Origin: Streptomyces tendae
Lineage (GTDB): Bacteria; Actinomycetota; Actinomycetes; Streptomycetales; Streptomycetaceae
NCBI RefSeq assembly: GCF_008632955.1
Contig: NZ_CP043959.1
Span: 2,728,001 to 2,792,000, forward strand
Direction of reading: 5' to 3'
Length of the DNA: 64,000 bases
In this document: piece after piece, positions 8,013-17,172 of the stretch
Numbering within the stretch: position 1 is the first letter of the stretch
How the letters are laid out: the number at the start of each line of letters is the position of its first letter
Notes under the pieces: generated by a model
The model's database searches: none
Seen by the model: the letters and a program-made list of their open reading frames with translations, nothing else
Told to the model about the DNA's origin: nothing
Translations under genes and position numbers: made by a program

Positions 8013-10265
8013 TCAGACCGGCACCTTCTCGCCCTCGTCGTCCTTCGCCCGCGGCGTCGGCGCGAGCGCCTCCGGCGCCTCGTCGTGCGTCAGGTCGGGC
8101 AGCCGGCGCAGCCACGTCGGGAAGTACCAGTTGCGCTCGCCGAGCAGCGACATCACCGCCGGGAGCAGCACGCCCCGGATGACCGTCGCGTCGATCAGCA
8201 CCGCCGCCGCCAGGCCCACGCCCATCTGCTTCATGGACTGCATGGACAGGGTGCCGAAGATCGCGAACACGGCGACCATGATGACGGCGGCGCTGGTGAC
8301 CACACCGGCCGTGGTGACCACCCCGTGCCGGATCGCGTCCCGCGTCTCCAGCCCCCGCGCCCGCGCCTCCCGGATCCGGGAGACCACGAACACGTGGTAG
8401 TCCATCGACAGGCCGAACAGGATCACGAAGAGGAACAGCGGCAGCCAGGTGATGATGGCGCCGACGCCCTCCGCGCCCACCAGGGACGCGCCCCAGCCGT
8501 GCTGGAAGACCGCGACAAGGATGCCGTACGCGGCGCCCACCGACAGCAGGTTCAGCACGATCGAGGTGACCGCGACCGTCAGCGAGCGGAACGACAGCAG
8601 CATCAGCACGAAGGCGAACACCACCACGAACGCGAACACCGGGACCACCGAGCCGACCAGCTGGTCGTTGAAGTCCTTGTTGCCCGCCACCTGACCGGTG
8701 ATCGGCGCCTCGATCCCGTCGACCTTGCCCAGCGTCGCCGGACGCACCTCGTCGCGAAGCTTCTCCAGGCTCGCGCCCGCCGCGTCCTGGTCGGAGCCGC
8801 CGACCAGCGGCACGTACACGAAGGCCAGGTTCTGCTGGTCGTGCAGCTTGATCTCCACCGGGCCGCGCGAGGCGCCCGAAGCGACCGCCTGCGCACGGAA
8901 GTCGGCGAGCGCCGCCTTCACCTCGGGCGCGTTGATGTCGTCGGCCTTGACGACCACCTCGGCCGGCTCGGAACCGCCCGGGAACGCCTCGTTGACCCGG
9001 TTGTACGTCTGCACGATCGGCAGCGAGTCGCCGAACTCCTGGTCCAGCGTGAGGTTCTCCGTCTTCATGCCGAGCGCGGGCGCGGCCACCGCGAGCAGCG
9101 CGCCGGCCGCCACGACCACCGACAGCACCGGACGGGCCAGCACCCGCTTCAGCACGGCCGACCAGAACCTGCTGTCGTTGCCGGCCCCGCTGCGACGCCG
9201 GCGCAGGAACGGCAGCCTGCCCTTCTCGACCCGCTCGCCCAGGAGCGACAGCAGCGCGGGCAGCACGGTGACGGAGCCGACCATGGCGACCGCGACCACC
9301 ATCAGCGAGGCCAGACCCATCGCCTCGAACTCGGCGATCCCGGTGAACAGCATGCCCGCCATGGCCACGCACACCGTGACACCCGAGACGACGATCGCCC
9401 GGCCGCTGGTCGCGGCGGCGATCCGCAGCGCCGTCTGCGCGTCCCGGCCGGCCGCCCGCTCCTCCCGCTCACGGCGCAGGTAGAACAGGCAGTAGTCGAC
9501 ACCCACGGCCAGACCCACGAGAAGCATCACCGAGTTGGCGGTGTCGCTCATCGGCTGGAGGTGGCTCACCAGTCCCATCAGACCCATGGTCGCCACGATC
9601 GCGGTGATCGCCAGCGCCACCGGAAGCAGCGCCGCCACCAGCGCGCCGAACGCGATCAGCAGGATGCCCAGCGCCACCGGCACCGCGGAGTACTCCGCCT
9701 TCTTGAAGTCGTCGCCGAACGCGTCGTCGAACGTCTTCATCATGCTGGCGCCGCCGATCTCCTCGATCCGCAGCGACCCGTTCTCCTTCTGGACGTCCGC
9801 CACCGCCTCCAGCACCGGCTCGACCCGCTCACCCGCCGTCTGCGGGTCCCCGCGCATGTCGAACTGGATCAGGGCGCTGCGCCCGTCCTTCGAGATGGTG
9901 TCGCTCTCGTACGGCGAGGTGACGTCCGTGACCTGGCCGGTCTTCTCCACGGCCGTGACGACCGCGGCGACCGCCGACCGGAACGCCGGGTCGGTGGCCT
10001 TCGGTCCGTCGCCCTTCGCCTGGACGAGCACGCTCTCCCCGGCCGGCTCCTCGATGCCGGCGTCCTCGACGATACGGGCCGCGGTGGCGGTCTCCCCCTT
10101 GAGCTGCTCGCTCTCGTTCACGTCGACCCGGCCCGCCGCCGACCCGAGCCCCATCGCCAGCACCACGAACAGCACCCAGATCCCGACGGCCGCCCAGCGG
10201 TGCCGGGCGCTCCAGCCGCCGGCCCGGGCGGCGAGGCCCCGTACCCGCGCGTCTCCGTTCCCCAT
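8013..10265 (-). CDS. MMPL-family (RND superfamily) membrane transporter
   Basis: The 750-aa product is a proton-driven RND-type exporter related to mycobacterial MmpL proteins, which move lipids, siderophores or drugs. Seen: first helix (AAVGIWVLFVVLAMGLGSAA), a long outer loop, a helix bundle with TANSVMLLVGLAVGVDYCLF (the GVDYCLF motif typical of MMPL), then the second half with FGLSMDYHVFVVSRIRE. This is the expected two-fold repeat of about 12 helices. The tail is acidic and basic (HDEAPEAL, KDDEGEKVPV). The ATG at 10265 gives MGNGDARVRG; a longer frame to 10310 adds residues not typical of the family. No TetR or MarR gene adjoins it. Substrate unknown. Confidence 0.93.
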   Translation of the reverse strand: MGNGDARVRGLAARAGGWSARHRWAAVGIWVLFVVLAMGLGSAAGRVDVNESEQLKGETATAARIVEDAGIEEPAGESVLVQAKGDGPKATDPAFRSAVAAVVTAVEKTGQVTDVTSPYESDTISKDGRSALIQFDMRGDPQTAGERVEPVLEAVADVQKENGSLRIEEIGGASMMKTFDDAFGDDFKKAEYSAVPVALGILLIAFGALVAALLPVALAITAIVATMGLMGLVSHLQPMSDTANSVMLLVGLAVGVDYCLFYLRREREERAAGRDAQTALRIAAATSGRAIVVSGVTVCVAMAGMLFTGIAEFEAMGLASLMVVAVAMVGSVTVLPALLSLLGERVEKGRLPFLRRRRSGAGNDSRFWSAVLKRVLARPVLSVVVAAGALLAVAAPALGMKTENLTLDQEFGDSLPIVQTYNRVNEAFPGGSEPAEVVVKADDINAPEVKAALADFRAQAVASGASRGPVEIKLHDQQNLAFVYVPLVGGSDQDAAGASLEKLRDEVRPATLGKVDGIEAPITGQVAGNKDFNDQLVGSVVPVFAFVVVFAFVLMLLSFRSLTVAVTSIVLNLLSVGAAYGILVAVFQHGWGASLVGAEGVGAIITWLPLFLFVILFGLSMDYHVFVVSRIREARARGLETRDAIRHGVVTTAGVVTSAAVIMVAVFAIFGTLSMQSMKQMGVGLAAAVLIDATVIRGVLLPAVMSLLGERNWYFPTWLRRLPDLTHDEAPEALAPTPRAKDDEGEKVPV

Positions 10266-10658
10266 GACGGGTTCGCTCCCTCGTATGCGGCAGCGACCCC
10301 CTGCCGCCACCTGACGTTTCGAAGGTATGGGCCGGGCCGGCGCGTCTCGTCGTGCTGTCCGGTGAAGCCGCGGGGCCCGCCCTCATCCCCCCGGCTCGGC
10401 CCTCCTCCCCACTGGGGAGGACCGTGGCCCCCTACACATGTCCGGGACGTCGGGCCCGCGGATCAGGGTCCGGGGCCGCCCGCACCGCGACCCGGGCGTC
10501 CCCTGCGCCTTTCCGCAACTTTGTTGAACAAGTCACAGCAGCGTGTTCAGGTTGCTCCGGGCCCGCCCGGTCGGACAGAGTTGCGGGGCCCGCCGCGCGC
10601 GTGGCCCGGCCGTCGTGCCCACCCCCACGGGGCACGACGGCCGCTCTACAGTCGGGGC
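10266..10658. other. Divergent intergenic region with three inverted repeats
   Basis: No gene is supported in these 393 bases between divergent MMPL and DUF1697 genes. Three dyads are seen. CCTCCCC-ACT-GGGGAGG is at 10404-10420. TTGTT-G-AACAA is at 10521-10531, in a short AT-rich patch. A perfect 13-bp dyad has arms at 10608-10620 and 10630-10642, five bases before the -10-like TACAGT (10647-10652) of the DUF1697 gene. Any may be operators; none matches a site I can name. Confidence 0.5.
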
Positions 10659-11207
10659 ATGGCGAAGAGATACGCGGCACTGCTGCGCGGCATCAACGTG
10701 GGCGGCGGCAGAAAAGTCCCGATGGCCGAACTGCGCGGACTCCTGGAGAGCCTCGGCCACGAGGACGTACGCACCCACCTGCAGAGCGGCCAGGCCGCCT
10801 TCACGGCCGACCACGGCGACGAGGAGTCGCTGGCCGCCGGGATGTCCGGAGCGCTGGCCCGGCACTTCGGCTTCGACGTGGACGTGATCGTGCGCGACCA
10901 CACCTACCTCGAGGGCATCGTCGAGGCGTGCCCCTTCCCGGCCGCCGACCTGCAGCCCAAGCAGCTCCACGTCACCTACTTCTCCGCGCCCGTCACCGAC
11001 GAGCGGTTCGCGGAGATCGACCGCGGGGCGTACCTTCCGGAGGAGTTCCGCCTCGGCGACCGTGCCCTCTACCTGTACGTCCCCGACGGACTCGGCCGCT
11101 CCAAGCTCGCCGAGTTCCTGTCCAGGCCCCGCGTCAACAAGGGCGTCGTCGCCACGAGCCGCAACTGGAACACCGTGGTCAAGCTGGTGGAGATGACCGA
11201 GGCCTGA
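10659..11207 (+). CDS. DUF1697-domain protein
   Basis: The 182-aa product is a typical full-length DUF1697 protein. Seen: the family's opening (YAALLRGINVGGGRKVPMAE), LQSGQAAF (usually LQSGN in relatives) and the closing VNKGVVATSRNWNTVVKL. The fold is ferredoxin-like and no biochemical role is established. It is probably soluble and cytoplasmic. TACAGT lies six bases before the ATG with no ribosome site, so the message is probably leaderless. It is convergent with the sulfur operon and ends 10 bases from its last gene. Confidence 0.9.
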   Translation: MAKRYAALLRGINVGGGRKVPMAELRGLLESLGHEDVRTHLQSGQAAFTADHGDEESLAAGMSGALARHFGFDVDVIVRDHTYLEGIVEACPFPAADLQPKQLHVTYFSAPVTDERFAEIDRGAYLPEEFRLGDRALYLYVPDGLGRSKLAEFLSRPRVNKGVVATSRNWNTVVKLVEMTEA

Positions 11208-11216
11208 GCGGCCGGC

Positions 11217-11954
11217 TCAGGCCCCCAGCGCCGTCAGCACCGGCGTGCGCGCCGCGTCGTAGCGCGCCAGGAGCACCTGGGCCACCTCCGGTGCCGGGCC
11301 CAGCACGTCCGCGAGGACGTCCGCCCCGGCCGCGCCCCGGGCGATCCGGTCCGGCAGCCGGCCGGGAGCCAGCACGTACGGCGCCACGGCGACGCGGGCG
11401 CAGCCGAGCTCCCGCAGCTCCCGCACCGCCTGCTCGGTGCGCGGAAGGGAAGCGGAGGCGAACGCAGGCCGCACGGCGCACCAACCGGTGTGCCGCCACT
11501 CCCGCGCGACGTCTGCGATCACTGCGATCGCCTCCGGGTCGGAGGACCCCGCCGAGGCCAGCACGACCCCGGTCGAGGACTTGTCGGCGGGCGTCAGGCC
11601 CGCCTCGTACAGCCGCCGCTCCAGCGCCGCCAGCAGCAGCGGGGACGGTCCCAGCACCTCGGCCTGGCGGATCCGCAGCCGCGGCGGGGCCTCGGCCAGC
11701 ACCGCGGGGATGTCCGCCTTGGCGTGGAACGCCCGGGTCAGCAGCAGCGGCAGGGCGACCACGTCCCGCACGCCCTCCGCGTCGAGGGACTCCAGCACGC
11801 CGTTCACGGACGGCACGTTGAAGTCCAGGAAGCCTGTCTCGACCCGCAGCCCGGGCCGCAGCGCGCGCACACGGCGCACCAGTTCGTGCACGGTCGCGGC
11901 ATGCCGCGGATCGCGGCTGCCGTGGGCGACGACGAGAAGGACGGGACGACGCAT
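11217..11954 (-). CDS. Sirohydrochlorin chelatase-type protein (CbiX/SirB family)
   Basis: The 245-aa product is a class-II chelatase that inserts Fe2+ (or Co2+) into sirohydrochlorin. Seen: the N-terminal metal site (LLVVAHGSRDPRHA, His near residue 11), LPLLLTRAFHAKADIP with a second His typical of the family, and the C-terminal half (VAVAPYVLAPGRLPDRIA) that repeats the fold. It is the last gene of the sulfur operon. Because sulfite reductase needs siroheme, an iron-chelatase role for sir is the natural inference. The ATG at 11954 follows GAGGTG six bases upstream, which overlaps the stop of the permease gene. An in-frame GTG at 11963 is less likely. Confidence 0.88.
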   Translation of the reverse strand: MRRPVLLVVAHGSRDPRHAATVHELVRRVRALRPGLRVETGFLDFNVPSVNGVLESLDAEGVRDVVALPLLLTRAFHAKADIPAVLAEAPPRLRIRQAEVLGPSPLLLAALERRLYEAGLTPADKSSTGVVLASAGSSDPEAIAVIADVAREWRHTGWCAVRPAFASASLPRTEQAVRELRELGCARVAVAPYVLAPGRLPDRIARGAAGADVLADVLGPAPEVAQVLLARYDAARTPVLTALGA

Positions 11955-11964
11955 GGCGGGCACC

Positions 11965-12867
11965 TCAGCTCTTCACCAGCAGTCCGCGGGTGCGCAGGAC
12001 GCGGCGTTCGAGGGGGCTGAAGATGAGCAGGTCGATGGCGATGCCGACGGTGAGGATGAGGAGGATGGCTTCGAAGACCATGGCCATGTCGCTGGCGTTG
12101 CGGCCGTTTTCGAGGAGTTGTCCGAGGCCGACGCCGAGGTCGGGGAAGGAGGCGATGATCTCGGCGGCCATGAGGGAGCGCCAGGAGAAGGCCCAGCCTT
12201 GTTTGAGGCCGGCGACGTAGCCGGGGAGGGCGGCGGGCAGGGTGATGTGCCAGGTGCCTTTGATGCCGGTGGCGCCGAGGGTGCGTCCGGCGCGCTGGTA
12301 GAGGGGCGGGATTTGGTCGACGCCGGAGAGGAGTCCGTTGGCGATGGAGGGGACGGCGCCGAGGAGGATGACGGCGTACATCATCTGGTTGTTCAGGCCG
12401 AGCCAGATGACGGCGGGCGGGACCCAGGCGACGGAGGGCAGGGACTGCAGTCCGGACAGGATCGGGCCGATCGCGGCGCGGATGAGTGTGACGCGGGCGA
12501 GGAGGAGGCCGAGGGGGGTGGCGATGAGCAGGGCGAGGCAGAAGCCGAGCAGGCCGCGGGAGACGGAGGTCCAGATGTAGCCGAGGAGTTCGCCCTGCAG
12601 CCAGGCCTTTTCCAGGACGTGCCAGACGTCGGCGGGTGCGGGGAGCTTGGTGGGGTCGTCGACGACCTCGAAGGTGACCAGCGACTGCCACACGGCCAGC
12701 ACGAGCGTCACGGCGACGACCGGGGGGAGGATCTTCTGGGTGAACGTCTCACGGAACGGCTTGCGGCTGGTCTGCACGGTCTCCAGCGCGTCCAGCCCGG
12801 CTTCGAGTCCGGCCAGGTCGCCGGCGCCGTCCCCGGCCGTGGCGGGGGTGGTGTCAGTGCTGGCCAT
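11965..12867 (-). CDS. SsuC/TauC-type ABC transporter permease
   Basis: The 300-aa membrane protein belongs to the nitrate/sulfonate/taurine permease family. A 60-residue cytoplasmic N-terminus precedes the first helix (VAVTLVLAVWQSLVTF), then about five more. The EAA-like docking loop is GRTLGATGIKGTWHITLPAA. With the adjoining ATPase and binding protein it forms a complete importer, most likely for alkanesulfonates or sulfate given the cys genes; which one is not decided by sequence. The ATG at 12867 overlaps the end of the ATPase gene by 14 bases. Codons in the middle of the gene are almost uniformly C-ending, with AAA and CAA present, unlike the ends. Confidence 0.9.
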   Translation of the reverse strand: MASTDTTPATAGDGAGDLAGLEAGLDALETVQTSRKPFRETFTQKILPPVVAVTLVLAVWQSLVTFEVVDDPTKLPAPADVWHVLEKAWLQGELLGYIWTSVSRGLLGFCLALLIATPLGLLLARVTLIRAAIGPILSGLQSLPSVAWVPPAVIWLGLNNQMMYAVILLGAVPSIANGLLSGVDQIPPLYQRAGRTLGATGIKGTWHITLPAALPGYVAGLKQGWAFSWRSLMAAEIIASFPDLGVGLGQLLENGRNASDMAMVFEAILLILTVGIAIDLLIFSPLERRVLRTRGLLVKS

Positions 12868-13642
12868 GGCGGCGGATCTCCCCACGGAGTTGTTCGGTGA
12901 TCTCGACGGACAGTTCCGCGACGGCGGTGTCCTCGATGCGGCGGGGGTGGGGGATGTCCACGGTCCACTGGTGGGCGATGCGTCCGGGGCGGGAGGACAG
13001 CAGTACGACGCGCTGGGCGAGGCGGACGGCCTCGCGGACGTTGTGGGTGACGAACAGGACGGACAGGCCGGTCTCGCGCCAGATGCGGGTGAGTTCGTCG
13101 TGCAGGACGTCGCGGGTGATGGCGTCGAGCGCGGCGAAGGGTTCGTCCATCAGCAGCAGCCGGCTTTCCTGGGCGAGGGCGCGGGCGAGGGCGACGCGCT
13201 GGCGCATGCCGCCGGACAGTTCGTGCACGCGCTTGCCGTGGGCGCCCTTCAGCCGGACCAGTTGCAGCAGTTGTTCGGCGCGGTCGCGGCGTTCGTTCTT
13301 GGGGGTGCCGCGGAGTTTGAGGGCGAGTTCGATGTTCTTGCCGGCGGTGAGCCAGGGGAAGAGGGCGTGTTCCTGGAACATCAGGGCGGGGCGGCCGTCG
13401 GTGGTGATGGTGCCCGTGGTGGGTTTGTCGAGGCCGGCGGTGAGGTTGAGGAGGGTGGACTTGCCGCAGCCGGAGGCGCCGAGGAGGGTGACGAACTCGC
13501 CGGGGGCGACGTCGAGGGTGATGTCGTCCAGCACGAGCTGCTGCCCGGCGGGACCCGCGAACGACTTCGAGACGTGCTCGACACGGGCCGCGTGCGTCAC
13601 CGACTGCGTGTCGTCGGCGGCCTTGGCGAGGGTCGTGGCCAT
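12854..13642 (-). CDS. SsuB-type ABC transporter ATP-binding protein
   Basis: The 262-aa ATPase energises the importer. Seen in order: Walker A (LLGASGCGKSTLL, near residue 50), Q-loop region (ALMFQEHALFPWL), ABC signature (VHELSGGMRQRVALARAL), Walker B (RLLLMDEPFAALD) and H-loop (LFVTHNVREAVRLA). All are intact. The ATG at 13642 has GGAGGTG seven bases upstream, at the very end of the binding-protein gene. It overlaps the permease gene downstream. The SsuB/TauB/NrtD family assignment is secure; sulfur-compound uptake is inferred from the operon. Confidence 0.93.
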   Translation of the reverse strand: MATTLAKAADDTQSVTHAARVEHVSKSFAGPAGQQLVLDDITLDVAPGEFVTLLGASGCGKSTLLNLTAGLDKPTTGTITTDGRPALMFQEHALFPWLTAGKNIELALKLRGTPKNERRDRAEQLLQLVRLKGAHGKRVHELSGGMRQRVALARALAQESRLLLMDEPFAALDAITRDVLHDELTRIWRETGLSVLFVTHNVREAVRLAQRVVLLSSRPGRIAHQWTVDIPHPRRIEDTAVAELSVEITEQLRGEIRRHGQH

Positions 13643-13647
13643 GGTCG

Positions 13648-14781
13648 TCACCTCCTGGGTGCGTGCGTGATCCGGGGCTGGGCGGTGCCGAGTCCGGCGT
13701 CGTCGACGGGTGGCCGGCCGGCCGCCTCCAGGACCTTGCCGAGCACGGAGAGGTCGTAGATCCCCTTCAGGTCCGGCTGTTCCAGCAGGCCCGCCTCCAC
13801 GGCGTGACCCGCCTGCGTCCTGAGGGTCGCGGCCAGCGGGTCGTCGAGGAACGTGATCGACTCCCAGGCCGGGTCGAGGACGTCGGCGGGCAACTGCGTG
13901 CCGGTGTCGGCGGCCAGCTGCTCGTTGGCGGCGGCCTTCGCCTCGTCCGGATGCGCGTTGATCCACCAGTTGCTCTCGACCGACGCCCTCAGCACCGCCT
14001 CCACGGCCTTCGGGTGCTTCTCCAGGAACTCCTGGCGGACGACGATGTTCGTGATCACGAACTTCTCGTCCGGCCACAGCGAGGTCTCGTCCAGCAGGAC
14101 CTTGCCGCCCTGGGCGACCAGCCGGGAGGCGGTCGGCTCCGGCACCCAGGCCCCGTCGACGGAGCCGGACCTGAAGGCGTCGGGGGTGACCTTGTTGTCG
14201 CTGCGGACGACGGTGACGTCGCCCTTGCCGCTCTGCGGGTCGACCGTCCAGCCCTGCCGGGCCGCCCAGTTGAGGAAGGCGACGTCCTGGGTGTTGCCGA
14301 GCTGCGGGGTCGCGATCCGCTTGCCCTCGACGTCCTTCAGCGACGTCACCTTGTCCGGGTTCACCACCAGCTTCACCCCGCCGGACGCCGAACCGCCCAC
14401 GATCCGCAGGTTCTTGCCGCCGGACTTGGTGTAACCGTTGATCGCGGGGGAGGGGCCGATGAAACCGATGTCCAGGGAACCGGAGTTCAGCGCCTCGATC
14501 TCGGAGGGGCCCGCGTTGAACACCGCGTATGTCGCCTCGGTTCCCCCGAGTTCCTTCTGGAAGAACCCTTTGCGGGCGCCGACCAGCGCGGTGGCGTGGG
14601 TGAGGTTGCCGAAGTAGCCGATCCGCACCGAGTCGAGACCGTCGGTCTTCTTCGCTCCCGCGGCCACCCGTACCGTGTCGTCGTCCTTCGCCTGCGACCC
14701 GTAACCGCAGGCGGCCAGGGCCAGCAACGGCAGCGCGGCCGTCACCGCGAGGGCGCGGCGCAGGGCGGTCGTGGCAGGCAA
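13648..14781 (-). CDS. SsuA-type aliphatic sulfonate/sulfate-binding lipoprotein
   Basis: The 377-aa product is the binding lipoprotein of the importer (NMT1/SsuA-like fold). Seen: a signal peptide with lipobox (LPLLALAACG, Cys near residue 26), SVRIGYFGNLTHATALVGARKGFF at the start of the mature domain, LDIGFIGPSPAINGY, and the domain-two SVDGAWVPEPTASRLV. The start is a TTG at 14781 preceded by AGAGGA; no ATG or GTG in frame retains the whole signal peptide. About 115 bases separate it from cysN, the largest gap inside the operon, so a secondary promoter there is possible. Confidence 0.92.
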   Translation of the reverse strand: MPATTALRRALAVTAALPLLALAACGYGSQAKDDDTVRVAAGAKKTDGLDSVRIGYFGNLTHATALVGARKGFFQKELGGTEATYAVFNAGPSEIEALNSGSLDIGFIGPSPAINGYTKSGGKNLRIVGGSASGGVKLVVNPDKVTSLKDVEGKRIATPQLGNTQDVAFLNWAARQGWTVDPQSGKGDVTVVRSDNKVTPDAFRSGSVDGAWVPEPTASRLVAQGGKVLLDETSLWPDEKFVITNIVVRQEFLEKHPKAVEAVLRASVESNWWINAHPDEAKAAANEQLAADTGTQLPADVLDPAWESITFLDDPLAATLRTQAGHAVEAGLLEQPDLKGIYDLSVLGKVLEAAGRPPVDDAGLGTAQPRITHAPRR

Positions 14782-14897
14782 GGGGACGTTCCTCTCGGTG
14801 GCGGCCCTGCGGTCACGCCCGGGTGGAGCGTGGCGGGGCCGTCGGCGGGTCGGGGTCGGCGAGGGCGGGACGAAGAAGGGCCGAGGTCAGCGGGTGG

Positions 14898-16229
14898 TCA
14901 GAAGTCCCATCCGTCGTCGTCCCCGTCCTTGACGGGGTCGGGGGTGGCGAAGGACTCGCCGACCATGCCCGCGGTGAGCGTGGTGCCGTCGTGGGGGTCG
15001 ATCAGGATGAACGATCCGGTGCGGCGGGAGTCGGCGTAGGTGTCGGCGGGCAGCGGTTCGGCGGTGCGGATGGTGACCCGGCCGATGTCGTTGGCGTTCA
15101 GCCGGCCCGGGTGGGGGTGCAGGGACAGGTCGTCCAGGGTGAGCCGGGAGGGGATGTCCTTCACGATCGCCTTCACCGTGCGGGTGCCGTGCTTGATCAG
15201 GACCCGGTGGCCCACCGTGAGCGGCTCGTCCGCGACGTGACACACGGTCGCTTCGAGGTCCTGGGTGGTGTCGGGGGCGTCCCTGGCGGGGACGATCAGG
15301 TCGCCGCGGGAGATGTCGATGTCGTCGGCGAGGAGCAGGGTCACCGACTGTGGTGTCCAGGCGACGTCGACGGGCTTGCCGAGCAGGTCGATGCCGGTGA
15401 CGGTGGTCGTCCGGCCCGAGGGCAGGACGGTGATCCCGTCGCCGACGCGGAAGGTGCCGGCGGCGATCTGCCCGGCGTAGCCGCGGTAGTCGGGGTGTTC
15501 GGGGCTCTGCGGGCGGATCACGTACTGCACGGGCAGCCGGGCGTGGCAGCGGGTCAGGTCGTGACTGACCGGCACCGTCTCCAGGTGTTCCAGGACGGTG
15601 GGGCCGCCGTACCAGTCCATGTGCGCGGACGGTTCGACCACGTTGTCCCCGGCCAGCGCCGAGATCGGTATCGCGGTGACCTCCGGGACGCCCAGCTCGG
15701 TGGCGTAGGCGGTGAACTCCTCGGCGATCGCTGCGAAGACGGGCTCCTGGTAGCCGGCCAGGTCCATCTTGTTCACCGCGAGCACGACGTGCGGGACGCG
15801 CAGCAGCGCGGCGATCGCGGCGTGGCGGCGGGTCTGCTCGACCACACCGTTGCGCGCGTCGACCAGGATCACCGTCAGCTCGGCCGTCGAGGCACCGGTG
15901 ACCATGTTCCGCGTGTACTGCACATGCCCGGGGGTGTCGGCCAGGATGAACCGCCGCCTGGGCGTGGCGAAGTACCGGTAGGCCACGTCGATCGTGATGC
16001 CCTGCTCCCGCTCCGCCCGAAGACCGTCGGTCAGCAGCGCGAGGTCGGGGGCGTCCTGGCCACGGCTGGCGGAGACGCGCTCGACGGCCTCCAGCTGGTC
16101 GGTGAGCACGGACTTGGAGTCGTGCAGCAGCCGGCCCACCAGGGTGGACTTGCCGTCGTCGACGGAGCCGGCGGTGGCGAACCGCAGCAGGGTGGTGGCC
16201 GAGAGTTCCTCGGTCGTGACGGTGCTCAT
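14898..16229 (-). CDS. cysN: Sulfate adenylyltransferase large subunit CysN (GTPase)
   Basis: The 443-aa GTPase subunit of ATP sulfurylase drives APS formation by GTP hydrolysis together with CysD. Seen: G1 (GSVDDGKSTLVGRLLHDSK, near residue 20), AEREQGITIDVAYRYF (switch I), G3 (LADTPGHVQYTRNM), G4 (AVNKMDLAGY), then two EF-Tu-like beta domains (YRGYAGQIAAGTFRVGDGI; LIKHGTRTVKAIV). There is no fused APS kinase, consistent with the separate cysC. It starts two bases after the cysD stop, so the two subunits are coupled. It ends in an acidic tail (DPVKDGDDDGWDF). Confidence 0.95.
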   Translation of the reverse strand: MSTVTTEELSATTLLRFATAGSVDDGKSTLVGRLLHDSKSVLTDQLEAVERVSASRGQDAPDLALLTDGLRAEREQGITIDVAYRYFATPRRRFILADTPGHVQYTRNMVTGASTAELTVILVDARNGVVEQTRRHAAIAALLRVPHVVLAVNKMDLAGYQEPVFAAIAEEFTAYATELGVPEVTAIPISALAGDNVVEPSAHMDWYGGPTVLEHLETVPVSHDLTRCHARLPVQYVIRPQSPEHPDYRGYAGQIAAGTFRVGDGITVLPSGRTTTVTGIDLLGKPVDVAWTPQSVTLLLADDIDISRGDLIVPARDAPDTTQDLEATVCHVADEPLTVGHRVLIKHGTRTVKAIVKDIPSRLTLDDLSLHPHPGRLNANDIGRVTIRTAEPLPADTYADSRRTGSFILIDPHDGTTLTAGMVGESFATPDPVKDGDDDGWDF

Positions 16230-16231
16230 GC

Positions 16232-17172
16232 TTAGAAGTACCCTTCGCGCTTGCGGTCTTCCATCGCGGCCTCGGACATCTTGTCGTCGGCGCGGGTGGC
16301 ACCGCGTTCGGTGAGCCGGGACGCGGCGATCTCCGTGATCACCTTCTCGATGGTGTCGGCGTCGGAGTCGACCGCGCCGGTGCAGGACATGTCGCCGACG
16401 GTGCGGTAACGCACCAGGCGCCTGACAGCCGTCTCGCCGTCCTTCGGGCCGCCCCACTCACCCGCGGTCAGCCACATCCCGCCGCGCTTGAACACCTCAC
16501 GCTCGTGCGCGTAGTAGATACCGGGCAGGTCGATGTCCTCGCGGGCGATGTACTGCCACACGTCCAGCTCGGTCCAGTTCGACAGCGGGAACACCCGCAC
16601 ATGCTCACCGGGTGCGTGCCGGCCGTTGTACAGGTTCCACAGCTCGGGACGCTGGCGGCGCGGATCCCACTGGGAGAACTCGTCACGCAGCGAGAACACC
16701 CGCTCCTTGGCGCGGGCCTTCTCCTCGTCCCGCCGCCCCCCGCCGCGTCGAGCACCGCGTCGAAGCCCTCCTCACGGATCTTCTCCGTCAGCGGCAGCGT
16801 CTGCAGCGGGTTACGGGTGCCGTCCGGGCGCTCCTTGAGCACACCACGGTCGATGTAGTCCTGCACCGAGGCCACATGCAGCCGCAGCCCGTGCTCGGCG
16901 ACCGTGCGGTCGCGGTGGTCGAGGACCTCGGGGAAGTTGTGCCCGGTGTCCACGTGCAGCAGCGCGAACGGCACCGGCGCGGGCGCGAACGCCTTCAACG
17001 CCAGGTGCAGCATGACGATGGAGTCCTTGCCGCCGGAGAACAGGATCACCGGCTTCTCGAACTCACCCGCCACCTCACGGACGATGTGCACGGCCTCCGA
17101 CTCGAGGGCGTCCAGGTGGGAAAGGGCGTACGGGCTGTCCGTACCCTCCTCGACGGTGGCGACGGTCGTCAT
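16232..17172 (-). pseudogene. cysD: Sulfate adenylyltransferase small subunit CysD, one-base frameshift
   Basis: Repaired, this is a normal 313-aa CysD, which transfers AMP from ATP to sulfate. Seen: PP-loop (VILFSGGKDSIVMLHLALKA), HVDTGHNFPEVLDHRD, and after the break FSLRDEFSQWDPRRQRPELW and the closing EDRKREGYF. The break is in a G run on the coding strand (about 16733-16748): the upstream frame reads GFDAVLDAA, while the conserved GGGRRDEEKARAKER lies in the next frame. One missing G explains it. The gene overlaps the cysC stop (ATGA) and ends two bases before cysN. Loss of cysD would block sulfate use, yet every other gene of the pathway is intact, so an assembly error is my preferred reading. 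Confidence 0.88.

Noticed and set aside
7414..9372. Long minus-strand open frame of about 650 codons
   Set aside because: It is the antisense and out-of-frame shadow of the glycosyltransferase and of the MMPL gene; composition is Arg/Gly/Pro-rich with no domain pattern.
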